Part shown: one piece after another, positions 16,155 to 24,166 of the stretch | Position numbering within the stretch: the stretch's first letter is position 1 | Layout: each line of letters starts with the position of its first letter | Assembly (NCBI GenBank): GCA_039649175.1 | Contig: JBBWZS010000020.1 | Span: 13,384-77,383 of the forward strand | Source of the DNA: DATAQC01 sp039649175 | GTDB taxonomy: Bacteria; Actinomycetota; Acidimicrobiia; Acidimicrobiales; AC-14 | Reading direction: 5' to 3' | Length of the DNA stretch: 64,000 nucleotides | Made by a program: the position numbers and the translations under genes | Notes under the pieces: generated by a model | What the model saw: the letters and a program-made list of their open reading frames with translations, nothing else | The model's database searches: none | Told to the model about the DNA's origin: nothing

Positions 16155-17130
16155 CGGCGATGGCCGGCAACACCTCTTTGTCGTAGAAGCGCAGGAAGCC
16201 GTCCTGGTCCGGCCCGATCTGGTGGACCAGGATCTGGCTGTACCCGGCGGCTGCGAACGAGGCGATGAGCTCGAGGTGACGGGCCGGGTCGGGCCCGAGG
16301 GCGACGGTGCCGACCATGTCGTCCGGTCGGGCCAGGGCGAGCACCCGGGCGAAGTCCTTCGGGTGGGCCAGCTCGGTCAGGGCCGACCCCTTCAGGGCCC
16401 CGTTCGGCCACCAGCGCGCCGCGGTGCGGCGGGCCTCGTCATCGCTGGCGGCCCAACACACGTGAACCTGGGCAACACGCGGCTTGCCCGCCCCGCCCGC
16501 TCCCTCGAAGGTCTCCACGTGGCGGCTGGAGGGCGTGACCCCGAAGTAGCCGTCGCCGATGCGCCCGGCGAGGGCGGCACTGGCCTTCGACGAGCCGGCG
16601 ACCACGATCGACGGTGGTCGTCGCGGCAGGGTGAACAGCTGGGCCTGCTCCACCGTGTAGTGGGTGCCCCGGTGGTCGACGGTGCCGCCCTCCCACAGCC
16701 GGCGGATGACGCCGACCGCCTCCTCCAGCATCTCCCGGCGCTCGTCGGGGCGGGGCCAGCGGGCGCCGGTGACGTGCTCGTTGAGCCGTTCCCCGGTGCC
16801 GACGCCGAGGAAGAAGCGGCCGTCGCAGAGCACGGCCACGGTGGCGGCGGCGTGGGCGATGATGGCGGGGTGCACGCGGATCAGGGGGGCGGTGACGCCG
16901 GTGCCGATGCGGAGCTGCTCGGTGGCCTGGGCGATGGCACCCAGCACCGACCACACGAACGGGCTCTGACCCTGCTCGGGCACCCACGGGTGGAAGTGGT
17001 CGGAGATGCCCGCCAGTCGGAAGCCGATCTCCTCGGCTCGTGCCGCGTTGCGCACCAGCGCCTTGGGGTCGTGCTCCTCGCACGACAGCCAGTACCCGAG
17101 CTCGAGGAGCGGGCGGGCTGCGTCAGCCAC
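16141..17130 (-). CDS. LLM-class F420-dependent oxidoreductase (TIGR03557-type)
   Basis: A 329-residue luciferase-like (TIM-barrel) protein resembling F420-dependent glucose-6-phosphate dehydrogenase. Visible family blocks: LGYWLSCEEHDPKALVRNA, FRLAGISDHFHPWVPEQGQS, FFLGVGTGERLNEHV, RREMLEEAVGVIRRLWEGG and IVVAGSSKASAALAGRIGDG. Its substrate is unknown. GTG 17130 was chosen because it overlaps the stop of the upstream Sec-rhodanese gene (17123) by eight bases, the usual coupled arrangement, and because homology starts just after it. Co-transcription with the selenoprotein rhodanese suggests a shared pathway. Confidence 0.85.
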   Translation of the reverse strand: MADAARPLLELGYWLSCEEHDPKALVRNAARAEEIGFRLAGISDHFHPWVPEQGQSPFVWSVLGAIAQATEQLRIGTGVTAPLIRVHPAIIAHAAATVAVLCDGRFFLGVGTGERLNEHVTGARWPRPDERREMLEEAVGVIRRLWEGGTVDHRGTHYTVEQAQLFTLPRRPPSIVVAGSSKASAALAGRIGDGYFGVTPSSRHVETFEGAGGAGKPRVAQVHVCWAASDDEARRTAARWWPNGALKGSALTELAHPKDFARVLALARPDDMVGTVALGPDPARHLELIASFAAAGYSQILVHQIGPDQDGFLRFYDKEVLPAIAGGDR

Positions 17131-17812
17131 CGCCGGTCTCCGCCGCGGCGTGGATCGCGTCGGGGCGGGCCACACCGACGAGGCGACCGGCCAGGGTCGT
17201 CACCACCACCCACGGGGCGGGGCTGTGCGCCAGGTTGGCTGACATCTCCTCGGCGCTCACGTGGGGCCGGTAGGTGCTGGGCCCCTCCTGCATGACCTCG
17301 GCGATGGTGCGGCTGTCCTCCATGCCCAGGGCTTCGGCCCGCACCAGGCCCAGCACCACCCGCTCCGACGGCGCCGTCACCAGGGCCAGCTCCCACCCGT
17401 CGACGCGCGCGCGCACGGCCGACACCTGTTCGTCGAGCGTGCAGGTGGGAACGGTCGCATCGGCCAGGCTCGACAGTCGGGGCTGATCGGCCAGCGTGCC
17501 CTCGAAAGGAAGACCGTCGCCGATCCACTCCATCTTCGAGCCCACGTAGTCGTAGACCTCGGCGAACCCCAGGCTCTCGAGCCGCCACGCGGCTCGTGGG
17601 CTCATGTCTCAGAGCGAGTCGTAGCAGTAGACGATCACCGGCCGGCTCTGGTCGAGGCGTTCGGGCGCCAGATCGGCCAGCTCGGTGAGCGGCACGTGCA
17701 CGGCGCCGGTGATGTGGGACTCGTCCCACTCGGCTTTGGGCATGACGTCGACCAGTTGGGCGCCGGTGCCCATCAGGCGCTGGACTTCGTGGCGGTCGAT
17801 CTCGGTGGGCAC
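17123..17812 (-). CDS. Selenocysteine-containing rhodanese-like protein with C-terminal CBS-type domain
   Basis: A 229-residue protein read through an in-frame TGA at 17611-17609 (Sec68). The rhodanese domain starts VPTEIDRHEVQRLMGTGAQL, continues AEWDESHITGAVHVPL and reaches the active-site strand PVIVYCYDSL-U-DMSPRAAWRLE. In related actinobacterial rhodaneses the TGA position is, from memory, the catalytic Cys (YDxQCDLS), so Sec replaces the sulfur-carrying residue. After FAEVYDYVGSKMEWIGDGLP the C-terminal half (TIAEVMQEGPSTY ... LVGVARPDAIH) resembles a CBS domain. GTG 17812 follows AAGGAG at six bases. A 7 bp hairpin follows the TGA. It is coupled to the LLM gene. Confidence 0.83.
17578..17611 (-). 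promoter_or_regulatory. SECIS element of the rhodanese gene
   Basis: Reading the minus strand, 12 nt follow the TGA (17611-17609) and then a perfect hairpin: CGAGCCG, loop CGTGG, CGGCTCG (17596 down to 17578). Distance and G-containing loop match the two other SECIS candidates in this window, which supports real recoding rather than a nonsense mutation. Confidence 0.78.
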
Positions 17813-17953
17813 GAGCAACTCCTTGGCAGTGGCGCAACGGGCGCCCGTACTCCCCTTCCCAGATCGGCCGTGGCTCATAACCTTGCGGGACCGGGTAAGC
17901 ATCAGGTCTGGCGTCGGTCCGGACGTCACCGACCCGCTGATCGCAGGAGGATC

Positions 17954-18118
17954 ATGAGCCAGATTGGCGACCTGTTGAGCCGGAGCAGCTGCGCCCAGTG
18001 CGGGGCGAAGGTCTTCATGACCGACGAGGGCCGGGTGGCCTGCGAGGGTTGCCAGCTCCCCACCGAAGAGTGCACCTGTGAGGGTGCCGTCAAACCCGAC
18101 ACCCAGCTCCCCGTCTGA
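17954..18118 (+). CDS. Small zinc-ribbon protein
   Basis: A 54-residue protein with six cysteines: CAQCGAKVF, then CEGC, then CTC near the C-terminus, spaced like a compact zinc ribbon with an extra CxC. A near-ideal ribosome site (AGGAGG, 17945-17950) sits three bases before the ATG at 17954, which strongly supports a real gene although it is short. Function is unknown; zinc binding is predicted from the cysteines only. It is divergent from the Sec-rhodanese gene, sharing a 141-base promoter region, and its end overlaps the next gene by 41 bases. Confidence 0.75.
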   Translation: MSQIGDLLSRSSCAQCGAKVFMTDEGRVACEGCQLPTEECTCEGAVKPDTQLPV

Positions 18119-19217
18119 GGCCTCGGGCATCGCCGGCTCCGGAGACGAGGGACTCGGACGCAGGCGGCGGTGGCGCGCCTGGTCGATCGTGCGCCTGGTG
18201 GGCGGCCTGGCCCTGGCCGCCGTCGCCGTCAACCTGATCGCCGGCCGGCGCGCCGAGCTGGAGGGTGCCACCGCCATCCTGAGTGGGCTGCGGTGGGAGT
18301 GGCTCGTGCTGGCCTTCGCCATCGAGGTGACGTCGGTGGTGGCCTTCGCCGAGGTGGAGCGGCGCATGCTCGGTGCCGGTGGACTGCGGGTCGGGCTCTG
18401 GCCGCTCACCGGCATCGCCCTGGCCGGCAACTCGGTGCAGAACTCCCTGCCCGGCGGTGTGGCCTGGGCCAGTGTCTTCGCCTACCGCCAGTTCCGGGCC
18501 CGGGGTGCCGACGACGTGCTGGCGGCCTGGACCATGGTGGCCGTCGAGATCCTCTCCGGTGCGTCCCTCGCAATCGTGGCCGGCGTCGGGGTGGCCCTGG
18601 CCGGCGACACCGCCACCGACCTCAACCTAGTGGGGACCATCCTCGCGGTGGCGGCGATTGCCCTCGCCGTCGTCCTGGTCGTGCGCCGACGCGGCGAGCA
18701 CGTGCCCGTGACCGTGGGGTCCTGGGTGCTCAGGACGGCCCAGCGGGTGACCGGCCGCCCCCGGGGCGACGCCCACCAGATCGTCCTGCACGGGTGGCAA
18801 CGGCTGGTGACGGTCACGCCCAGCCGGGCCGACTGGGCCATCGGCCTGTGCTGGTCGGCGGTCAACTGGCTGGCCGACTGCGCGTGCCTGGCCATCGCCT
18901 TCCTGGCCGTCGGTGCCGCGGTGCCGTGGCAGGGCCTGCTCCTGGCCTACGGGGCCGGCCAACTGGCCGCCAACCTCCCGTTCACGCCCGGCGGCCTCGG
19001 CGTGGTGGAGGGCAGCCTGGCCATCGCCTTGGTGGCCTACGGCAACAACGAGGCGTCGACGGTGGCCGCCGTGCTGCTGTACCGGGTGGTGAGCTTCTGG
19101 GCCATGCTCCCCCTCGGCTGGACGGCTTGGGCCGTCCTGACCGCCCGGGCCCGCCATCTCGCCGACGGGGACGCTCGACGCTCTCTCCTTCCCTCCGCCG
19201 CCGGGGGTGAGGGGTGA
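18078..19217 (+). CDS. Lysylphosphatidylglycerol synthase TM/flippase-like protein (UPF0104)
   Basis: A 379-residue polytopic membrane protein. After a short cytoplasmic N-terminus (about residues 1-35) come roughly eight hydrophobic helices. The family blocks GNSVQNSLPGGVAWASVFAY, SRADWAIGLCWSAVNWLADC and LPFTPGGLGVVEGSLAIALV are those of the AglD/MprF-N (flippase-like) superfamily, which moves or recognises lipids. The actual substrate is unknown. GTG 18078 overlaps the preceding zinc-ribbon gene; a later in-frame start would remove only the charged tail. The stop overlaps the next gene's GTG (GTGA). Confidence 0.82.
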   Translation: MRVPSNPTPSSPSEASGIAGSGDEGLGRRRRWRAWSIVRLVGGLALAAVAVNLIAGRRAELEGATAILSGLRWEWLVLAFAIEVTSVVAFAEVERRMLGAGGLRVGLWPLTGIALAGNSVQNSLPGGVAWASVFAYRQFRARGADDVLAAWTMVAVEILSGASLAIVAGVGVALAGDTATDLNLVGTILAVAAIALAVVLVVRRRGEHVPVTVGSWVLRTAQRVTGRPRGDAHQIVLHGWQRLVTVTPSRADWAIGLCWSAVNWLADCACLAIAFLAVGAAVPWQGLLLAYGAGQLAANLPFTPGGLGVVEGSLAIALVAYGNNEASTVAAVLLYRVVSFWAMLPLGWTAWAVLTARARHLADGDARRSLLPSAAGGEG

Positions 19218-19624
19218 GGACCGGCTCGGTCCGAGGGCGCCTGGTGCTGGTGCTGGCCGCCACCGCCCTGGTGGGGGTGACGGCCTGCGGCGGGCCCCGG
19301 AACTCGCTGAACACCGACGCCAGCGTGTGCTTCCGCTCCCTGGCCGTGGCCAGTGGCGCCGTCCACCACAAGGGCAAGCTGGTGGGCGTGCGCCGGGTCA
19401 GCGCCCGGGTGTTGACCCGGGAGATGCCCGAGGCCACCGTGACCGGGACCGCCCCGGTGTGCCTGGTGGCCTACCAGTCCGACTATCAGGCCGGCGAGGT
19501 GGCCGACGCCCGGCCGCCCGCGGCTGGCCGCTACGCGGTGGTGGCTGTCGCCACCGGTACACCCACGCTGCTCGGGGCGCGGGTCACCGATCGGCTCCCG
19601 CTGCGGTTCCGGCACCGCACCTGA
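19214..19624 (+). CDS. Putative lipoprotein
   Basis: A 136-residue exported protein. The N-terminus RGRLVLVLAATALVGVTACG is a lipoprotein signal with the lipobox VTAC, so it should be anchored on the outer face of the membrane. The mature part has CFRSLAVASGAVHHKGKLVG and a TAPVCLVAYQSDY segment, with two further cysteines that may pair. I do not recognise the family. It is translationally coupled to the flippase-like gene (GTGA overlap) and followed by a hairpin terminator. Confidence 0.72.
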   Translation: MRTGSVRGRLVLVLAATALVGVTACGGPRNSLNTDASVCFRSLAVASGAVHHKGKLVGVRRVSARVLTREMPEATVTGTAPVCLVAYQSDYQAGEVADARPPAAGRYAVVAVATGTPTLLGARVTDRLPLRFRHRT

Positions 19625-19762
19625 GCGCGCCCCGTCGTTCTCAGGCACTTCACAGGTTCATCTGAGGGTCCTGCCAGCTTGGGTGGGCACACTGTCTGTG
19701 TCGGAGCAACCGGAGGCCGCCGTCCTCCCCCCACTGACCCGGTCAGACCGGTCGCTCCCGCC

Positions 19763-19792
19763 GAAGCCGGCGCCGCCTGCGGCGCCGGCTTC
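19763..19792. terminator. Terminator hairpin
   Basis: A perfect 13 bp stem (GAAGCCGGCGCCG at 19763-19775, complement at 19780-19792) with the loop CCTG. It lies about 140 bases after the lipoprotein gene and touches the stop of the convergent membrane-protein gene (19794), so it can serve both directions. Confidence 0.8.
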
Positions 19793-19793
19793 G

Positions 19794-20411
19794 CTATGGG
19801 CCCGGACCCGCCGACCAGGCAGTCACCACTGCGACCCACAGGTGGAAGCCCAGGGCGGGGACGATCTCGGCGATCGGCGCTCTGCCCGAAGCCGACAAGC
19901 CCACGCCGACCACACAGGCGGCGAGCTCGATCCGGCACAACCCGTAGCCCCACGCCCGCCGGCGCGACCCGACCGGGAGCCCGGCGGCGAAGCGCCACAT
20001 CAGCAGCGGCAGCGAGGCCCCGAGGACGAGGCCGCCGACGGTGTGGACGGCGTGCGACGGCCCCGGGCCCGTCAGCCGCACGCCGGCGGCAACCACCTGG
20101 CCCAACAGGCCGGTCAGGAAGACGACCAGGAAGCTGCGAGGCGAGGCGAACCAGTGTCCGACGAACCAGGCGAAGCCCGCCATGAGCACGGCAGCGGCGA
20201 CGAGCCCGCCGCGGAAGACCAACGCCGACCTCGGGTCCGTCCCCAGGTAGCTGACGGGGCGGTCGTCGAAGAACCCGAGCCCCGTCCGGTCCATGCCGGC
20301 GGCCACGCAGCCCCACAGGATGATGACGGCGGCCCCACCGCCATACCGCAGCTGAGACGGTGGTCGCCGCCGATCGACGCGCGTCGTCCCGTCCGCCCAC
20401 TCCCGGTCCAC
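19794..20411 (-). CDS. Polytopic membrane protein, DUF998-like
   Basis: A 205-residue membrane protein with about six hydrophobic helices, such as GGAAVIILWGCVAAGMD, VFRGGLVAAAVLMAGFAWFV, FLVVFLTGLLGQVVAAG and HTVGGLVLGASLPLLMW. The HxxGG at the start of a helix and general spacing resemble DUF998 proteins, whose role is unknown; that match is tentative. ATG 20411 was chosen as the upstream-most sensible start; another ATG lies near 20290. It is downstream of the small membrane protein at 20453 and could share its transcript. Confidence 0.65.
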   Translation of the reverse strand: MDREWADGTTRVDRRRPPSQLRYGGGAAVIILWGCVAAGMDRTGLGFFDDRPVSYLGTDPRSALVFRGGLVAAAVLMAGFAWFVGHWFASPRSFLVVFLTGLLGQVVAAGVRLTGPGPSHAVHTVGGLVLGASLPLLMWRFAAGLPVGSRRRAWGYGLCRIELAACVVGVGLSASGRAPIAEIVPALGFHLWVAVVTAWSAGPGP

Positions 20412-20452
20412 CGGATCATGTTGTCAGCGATCCACCCGACCCTCCGGTCGCG

Positions 20453-20632
20453 TCAGTCGCGGTTGTGGAGGGCGGTGGCGAACAGGCCGGCCACGCCCAC
20501 GGCGATGAGCACCACGGGGAGCGCCCAGCGGATCGGGAAGCCCAGCCCCTCGTCGAGCAGGACCACCACGGCCATGCCGGCAAACACCGTCCCTGCCACT
20601 AGGGAGATCACATCGAGGTCATGACGAGGCAC
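20453..20632 (-). CDS. Small two-helix membrane protein
   Basis: A 59-residue protein made almost entirely of two hydrophobic helices: DVISLVAGTVFAGMAVVVLL and IRWALPVVLIAVGVAGLFAT. GTG 20632 overlaps the stop of the preceding PspC gene (20621-20619), which points to translational coupling. Its stop is at 20453. A small membrane protein co-produced with a PspC/LiaF-like protein may belong to an envelope-stress module, but no family is recognised. Confidence 0.7.
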   Translation of the reverse strand: MPRHDLDVISLVAGTVFAGMAVVVLLDEGLGFPIRWALPVVLIAVGVAGLFATALHNRD

Positions 20633-22001
20633 GGCGAACCTCCAGCCGGCCGAAGCCGGTCCGGGCCGACAGGACGAGGCGGCCCCCGCCTTCGCGGCCC
20701 GGCTGGACGACGTGGCGCCCGTTGTCCATCCCGTCGGTCTGGCGCCCGAACAGGACCATGCTGCCGGCGCCCACGTGACCGTCGACGACCACCTCGGTGG
20801 CCTCGGGGACGACCACCTGGAGCTCGCCGGCACCCATGGAGGCGACGACCTTCCGGGTGGACCCCGACAGGTCGACGGCGGTGAGGTCGACCACGAGATC
20901 GCCCGCCGCCAACCGGTACGGCGAGCGCAGCTCGGCCACCGACCGGGGTTGGTAGGACCGGTCGCCGACGCCGCCGCGCAGGGGGACGTCGACGGCGGCC
21001 GCCGCCGGTAGGGCCACGGCGAGGATCAGGCCCAGGGGGATGAGCCAGCGGGCCCTCCCCCGCCAGGCGCCGACCAGCAGGGCGCCCCCCACCACCAGCA
21101 GCGCCAGGGCCAGGCCCACGGTGACGGGGACGTCGACGGCACCGGTCGCGGTGACCAGGGCGAGCGCGCCGGCGAGGATCGCCAGCACGCTGAGGGTGAC
21201 GGCCACCAGTACCGACCGCGGGCGGCGGGCACGGGCGGCCGGCGCCGGGACCGGGCGGGTCGGGACGGTCGGGCCCGCCGCCGACCATGTCCGGTCGCCG
21301 CTGCCGGTGACGTCGACCTGGGTGGCGTGGGTGGTCGGGCTGGCATCGGTGGCCGCGGTGGCGGTCAGCGGCTCGGTGCCCGTGAGCGGTGTCGTAGCGG
21401 TCCGACTCTCGTCGACCGCGGTTCCGGAGTCGTCGCCTGCCGGGTCGGCGCCGGGGCCAGCACCGAGTGTCCTGGGGGGCTGCGGGGCCCACGGCGGTGG
21501 GGGCGGGCCGGCGGGCGACGAACCGGGCGGGGCCGCTGGCGGGGGCAGCGACGGCCCGGCGTGATCTCGTCGCGACCACAGGACGGCGGCACCCACGCCG
21601 AGGAGCACCAGGCCGCCGAAGCGACCACCGCCGCCGTGGTCACCGAGGCGGTCGAGCACCACGATGGCGCCCACCGCCAGCAGCACCGCAGCCAGCACCT
21701 GCGAGCTGTGGCCGTGACGGGCACGGTCGAGGATGGTGGCACCGCCCGACCGGTCGTCGGGCACCAGCAGCCACCCCACCAGGTAGAGCAAAACACCCGA
21801 CCCACCGGCCAGGGACAGCACCACGAAGGCGACACGGAACACGACCGGGTCGACGTTGAAATGGCGGCCCAACCCACCGCAGAGGCCGGACACGATCTTG
21901 TCGTCGGTCGACCGGGTCAGGCGCGGGGGCGCCACCCCAGGCGGGCCTGCCGCGGGGGGAGGTGCCTGGGAGCCGGTGTGGGTGTCATCTGCGGCGTTCA
22001 T
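20619..22001 (-). CDS. PspC domain protein with LiaF-like C-terminal domain
   Basis: A 460-residue membrane protein. Residues about 30-85 are a PspC domain (RLTRSTDDKIVSGLCGGLGR, VLLYLVGWLLVPDD). A pair of helices follows, then a Pro/Thr-rich linker, four hydrophobic helices (LVAVTLSVLAILAGALALV, VTVGLALALLVVGGALLVGA) and a C-terminal beta-rich DUF2154/LiaF-type domain (LVVDLTAVDLSG, MGAGELQVVVPEATEVVVDG, GSMVLFGRQ). LiaF proteins inhibit envelope-stress kinases. It is transcribed divergently from a PspC-containing histidine kinase, so an inhibitor/sensor pair is likely. ATG 22001. Confidence 0.85.
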   Translation of the reverse strand: MNAADDTHTGSQAPPPAAGPPGVAPPRLTRSTDDKIVSGLCGGLGRHFNVDPVVFRVAFVVLSLAGGSGVLLYLVGWLLVPDDRSGGATILDRARHGHSSQVLAAVLLAVGAIVVLDRLGDHGGGGRFGGLVLLGVGAAVLWSRRDHAGPSLPPPAAPPGSSPAGPPPPPWAPQPPRTLGAGPGADPAGDDSGTAVDESRTATTPLTGTEPLTATAATDASPTTHATQVDVTGSGDRTWSAAGPTVPTRPVPAPAARARRPRSVLVAVTLSVLAILAGALALVTATGAVDVPVTVGLALALLVVGGALLVGAWRGRARWLIPLGLILAVALPAAAAVDVPLRGGVGDRSYQPRSVAELRSPYRLAAGDLVVDLTAVDLSGSTRKVVASMGAGELQVVVPEATEVVVDGHVGAGSMVLFGRQTDGMDNGRHVVQPGREGGGRLVLSARTGFGRLEVRRASS

Positions 22002-22115
22002 GGCCCCAGCGTGCGCCTGAAGGGGCCGTCCGTCCATCCGGGTTTTCCCGGGTCGCACCCGGACCTCCCCGGACCCGCGATCCGTGGGCGGCCCCATAGC
22101 CGCACGTCCGTCTTC

Positions 22116-23408
22116 ATGGGATCATCGGCTCTGGTGACGAGCGACGCGTCGGCGCACGACCCGACTGCAGCGGGCCGGCCCCCCCGGCTGACCCGGAGCG
22201 ACGACGGCATTGTCGCCGGCGTATGCGCGGGCGTGGCCCGCTCGCTCGGCGTCGACCCCGTCGTCGTGCGGGTGGCCGTCGTCGTACTCACCCTGGCGGG
22301 CGGCACGGGGGCTGCGGCCTATGTAGCGGCGTGGCTGCTCCTTCCCCGGGACGGGCGCGACCACTCGCTGGTGCAGGCGGTGATCCGCAACCGCCGCTGG
22401 GACCTGGCCCAGGTGCTGGCCGCCGGCTCGGTGTGCCTCGGGGCCCTGCTCATCGTGCGCAACACCGGCTTCTGGTTCGACGACGCCGTCGTCTGGCCGC
22501 TGCTGCTGGCCGGCGTGGGACTGGCGTTGATCTGGCGGCAGGCGGGCGACGACGAGCGCCAGTCGTTCGTGCGGGTGGCCCAGGGGGCGGTGGGACGCCT
22601 GCCCCGTTCCGCGGTGCCGCCGATCGACCTGCGCTCCCGGCGCGCCGCCCTGGGCCGGGTCGTGGTGGGCGTGATCATGGTGGTCGCCGGCGTGGGCACC
22701 TTCCTGGCCGCCAGCGACGCCTTCTCGGCCGTGCGCCAGGCCCTGGTGGCCAGCACCGTGATCGTCGCCGGCCTGGCCCTGATCTCCGGCCCGTGGTGGC
22801 TGCGACTCGGTCGCGACCTGGCGAGGGAGCGCCGCGAGCGCATCCGTTCCGAGGAACGGGCCGAGGTGGCCGCCCACCTGCACGACTCGGTGCTCCAGAC
22901 CCTGGCCCTCATCCAGCGCAACGCCGCCGACCCCCGTACCGTCGTCACCATGGCCCGCCGCCAAGAGCGCGAGCTGCGGGGATGGCTGTGGGAGACGGGC
23001 CGCCAGGCCTCCGCCGGTGAGAGCCTGACGACCGAGGTCACCCGCGTGGCGGCGGAGATCGAAGCCAGCCATGCGGTGAGCGTCGACGTGGTGGCCGTGG
23101 GTGACTGCCCCCTCGACGACCGCCTGCGGGCCATGGTGGCCGCCGCGCGCGAGGCCATGGTCAACGCCGCCACCTGGTCGGGCGTCGACACCGTCTCGGT
23201 CTACACCGAGGTCAAAGAGACCGAGGCGGCGGTGTTCGTGCGCGACTGGGGATCGGGGTTCGATCCCGCCGCCGTGGCCCCCGACCGCCACGGCGTGAGC
23301 GAGTCGATCTCGGGGCGCATGGTCCGCAACGGCGGCGCCGCCGTCGTCCGGTCGACCCTGGGCGAGGGCACCGAGGTCCAGCTGCGCATGTCGGTGGCCC
23401 AGTGGTGA
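22116..23408 (+). CDS. PspC-domain sensor histidine kinase (NarL/LiaS type)
   Basis: A 430-residue membrane kinase. An N-terminal PspC domain (RLTRSDDGIVAGVCAGVARS, AAYVAAWLLLPRDG) is followed by about four membrane helices (including VVVGVIMVVAGVGTFLA and VASTVIVAGLALISG). The HisKA_3 phosphoacceptor helix has His256 in AEVAAHLHDSVLQTLALIQR, and the C-terminus carries a HATPase fold with AREAMVNAATWSG (N-box), VRDWGSGFDP and GEGTEVQLRM. It probably senses cell-envelope stress and phosphorylates the response regulator encoded next. The start is uncertain: ATG 22116 or GTG 22134, neither with a strong ribosome site. Confidence 0.87.
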   Translation: MGSSALVTSDASAHDPTAAGRPPRLTRSDDGIVAGVCAGVARSLGVDPVVVRVAVVVLTLAGGTGAAAYVAAWLLLPRDGRDHSLVQAVIRNRRWDLAQVLAAGSVCLGALLIVRNTGFWFDDAVVWPLLLAGVGLALIWRQAGDDERQSFVRVAQGAVGRLPRSAVPPIDLRSRRAALGRVVVGVIMVVAGVGTFLAASDAFSAVRQALVASTVIVAGLALISGPWWLRLGRDLARERRERIRSEERAEVAAHLHDSVLQTLALIQRNAADPRTVVTMARRQERELRGWLWETGRQASAGESLTTEVTRVAAEIEASHAVSVDVVAVGDCPLDDRLRAMVAAAREAMVNAATWSGVDTVSVYTEVKETEAAVFVRDWGSGFDPAAVAPDRHGVSESISGRMVRNGGAAVVRSTLGEGTEVQLRMSVAQW

Positions 23409-23433
23409 GCCCCGGTGGCGACGGGGAGCCCAC

Positions 23434-24099
23434 ATGAGCGAGCCGGCGCCGCCCACGGGCGCACCCCGGCCCCGCATCTTCCTGGTCGACGACCACCATC
23501 TGTTCCGGTCGGGGGTCCGGGGCGAGCTGGGCGACGCCGTCGACGTGGTGGGCGAGGCGTCGGAGGTGGCACCGGCGGTGGAGATGATCATCGAGCGGCG
23601 GCCCGACGTCGTGCTTCTCGACGTGCACCTGCCCGGCGGTGGGGGCCGGGCGGTGATCGAAGGGGTGGCGCCGGTGGCGCCCGAGGTGCGCTTCCTCGCC
23701 CTGTCGGTGTCCGATGCCGCCGCTGACGTCATCGGCGTGATCAGGGCGGGCGCCCGGGGCTATGTCACCAAGACCATCTCCGGCCCGGAGCTGGCGGCGG
23801 CCATCGGGCGGGTGGCCGGCGGTGACGCCGTCTTCTCGCCCCGCCTGGCCGGGTTCGTCCTCGACGCCTTCGCCGACGGCGGTGAGCCCACCGGCGACAG
23901 CGACCTCGACCAGCTCACCGCCCGGGAGAAGGAGGTGCTGCGCCTCATCGCCCGGGGCTACCCGTACAAGGCGGCGGCTCGCGAGCTCAACATCGGGACC
24001 CGCACGGTGGAGACCCACGTGTCGTCGGTGCTGCGCAAGCTCCAGTTGTCGAACCGCAACGAGCTCACCCGTTGGGCCGCCGAGCGCCGGCTCATCTGA
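23434..24099 (+). CDS. LuxR/NarL-family response regulator
   Basis: A 221-residue transcription regulator. The receiver domain has the acidic pair VDDHHLFRSG, phosphoacceptor Asp63 in VVLLDVHLPGGGG, the Ser/Thr switch in FLALSVSD and Lys in GYVTKTISG. The C-terminal LuxR-type helix-turn-helix is clear: LTAREKEVLRLIARG, YKAAARELNIGTRTVETHVS. It follows the PspC kinase by 25 bases, forming a two-component system. Its targets probably include the divergent PspC/LiaF-like gene, as in similar systems; no operator was identified. Confidence 0.93.
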   Translation: MSEPAPPTGAPRPRIFLVDDHHLFRSGVRGELGDAVDVVGEASEVAPAVEMIIERRPDVVLLDVHLPGGGGRAVIEGVAPVAPEVRFLALSVSDAAADVIGVIRAGARGYVTKTISGPELAAAIGRVAGGDAVFSPRLAGFVLDAFADGGEPTGDSDLDQLTAREKEVLRLIARGYPYKAAARELNIGTRTVETHVSSVLRKLQLSNRNELTRWAAERRLI

Positions 24100-24166
24100 C
24101 ATTCTGCCGGGATTCTCGGCCGGCTGGGCCCTAGACTGGGGTGGCTGCGGACGAACGGAGGCGACG

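Noticed and set aside
17123..17605. Stand-alone CBS-like gene starting at ATG 17605
   Set aside because: The ATG lies within the rhodanese active-site motif, there is no ribosome site, and the sequence is continuous with the upstream rhodanese half through TGA.
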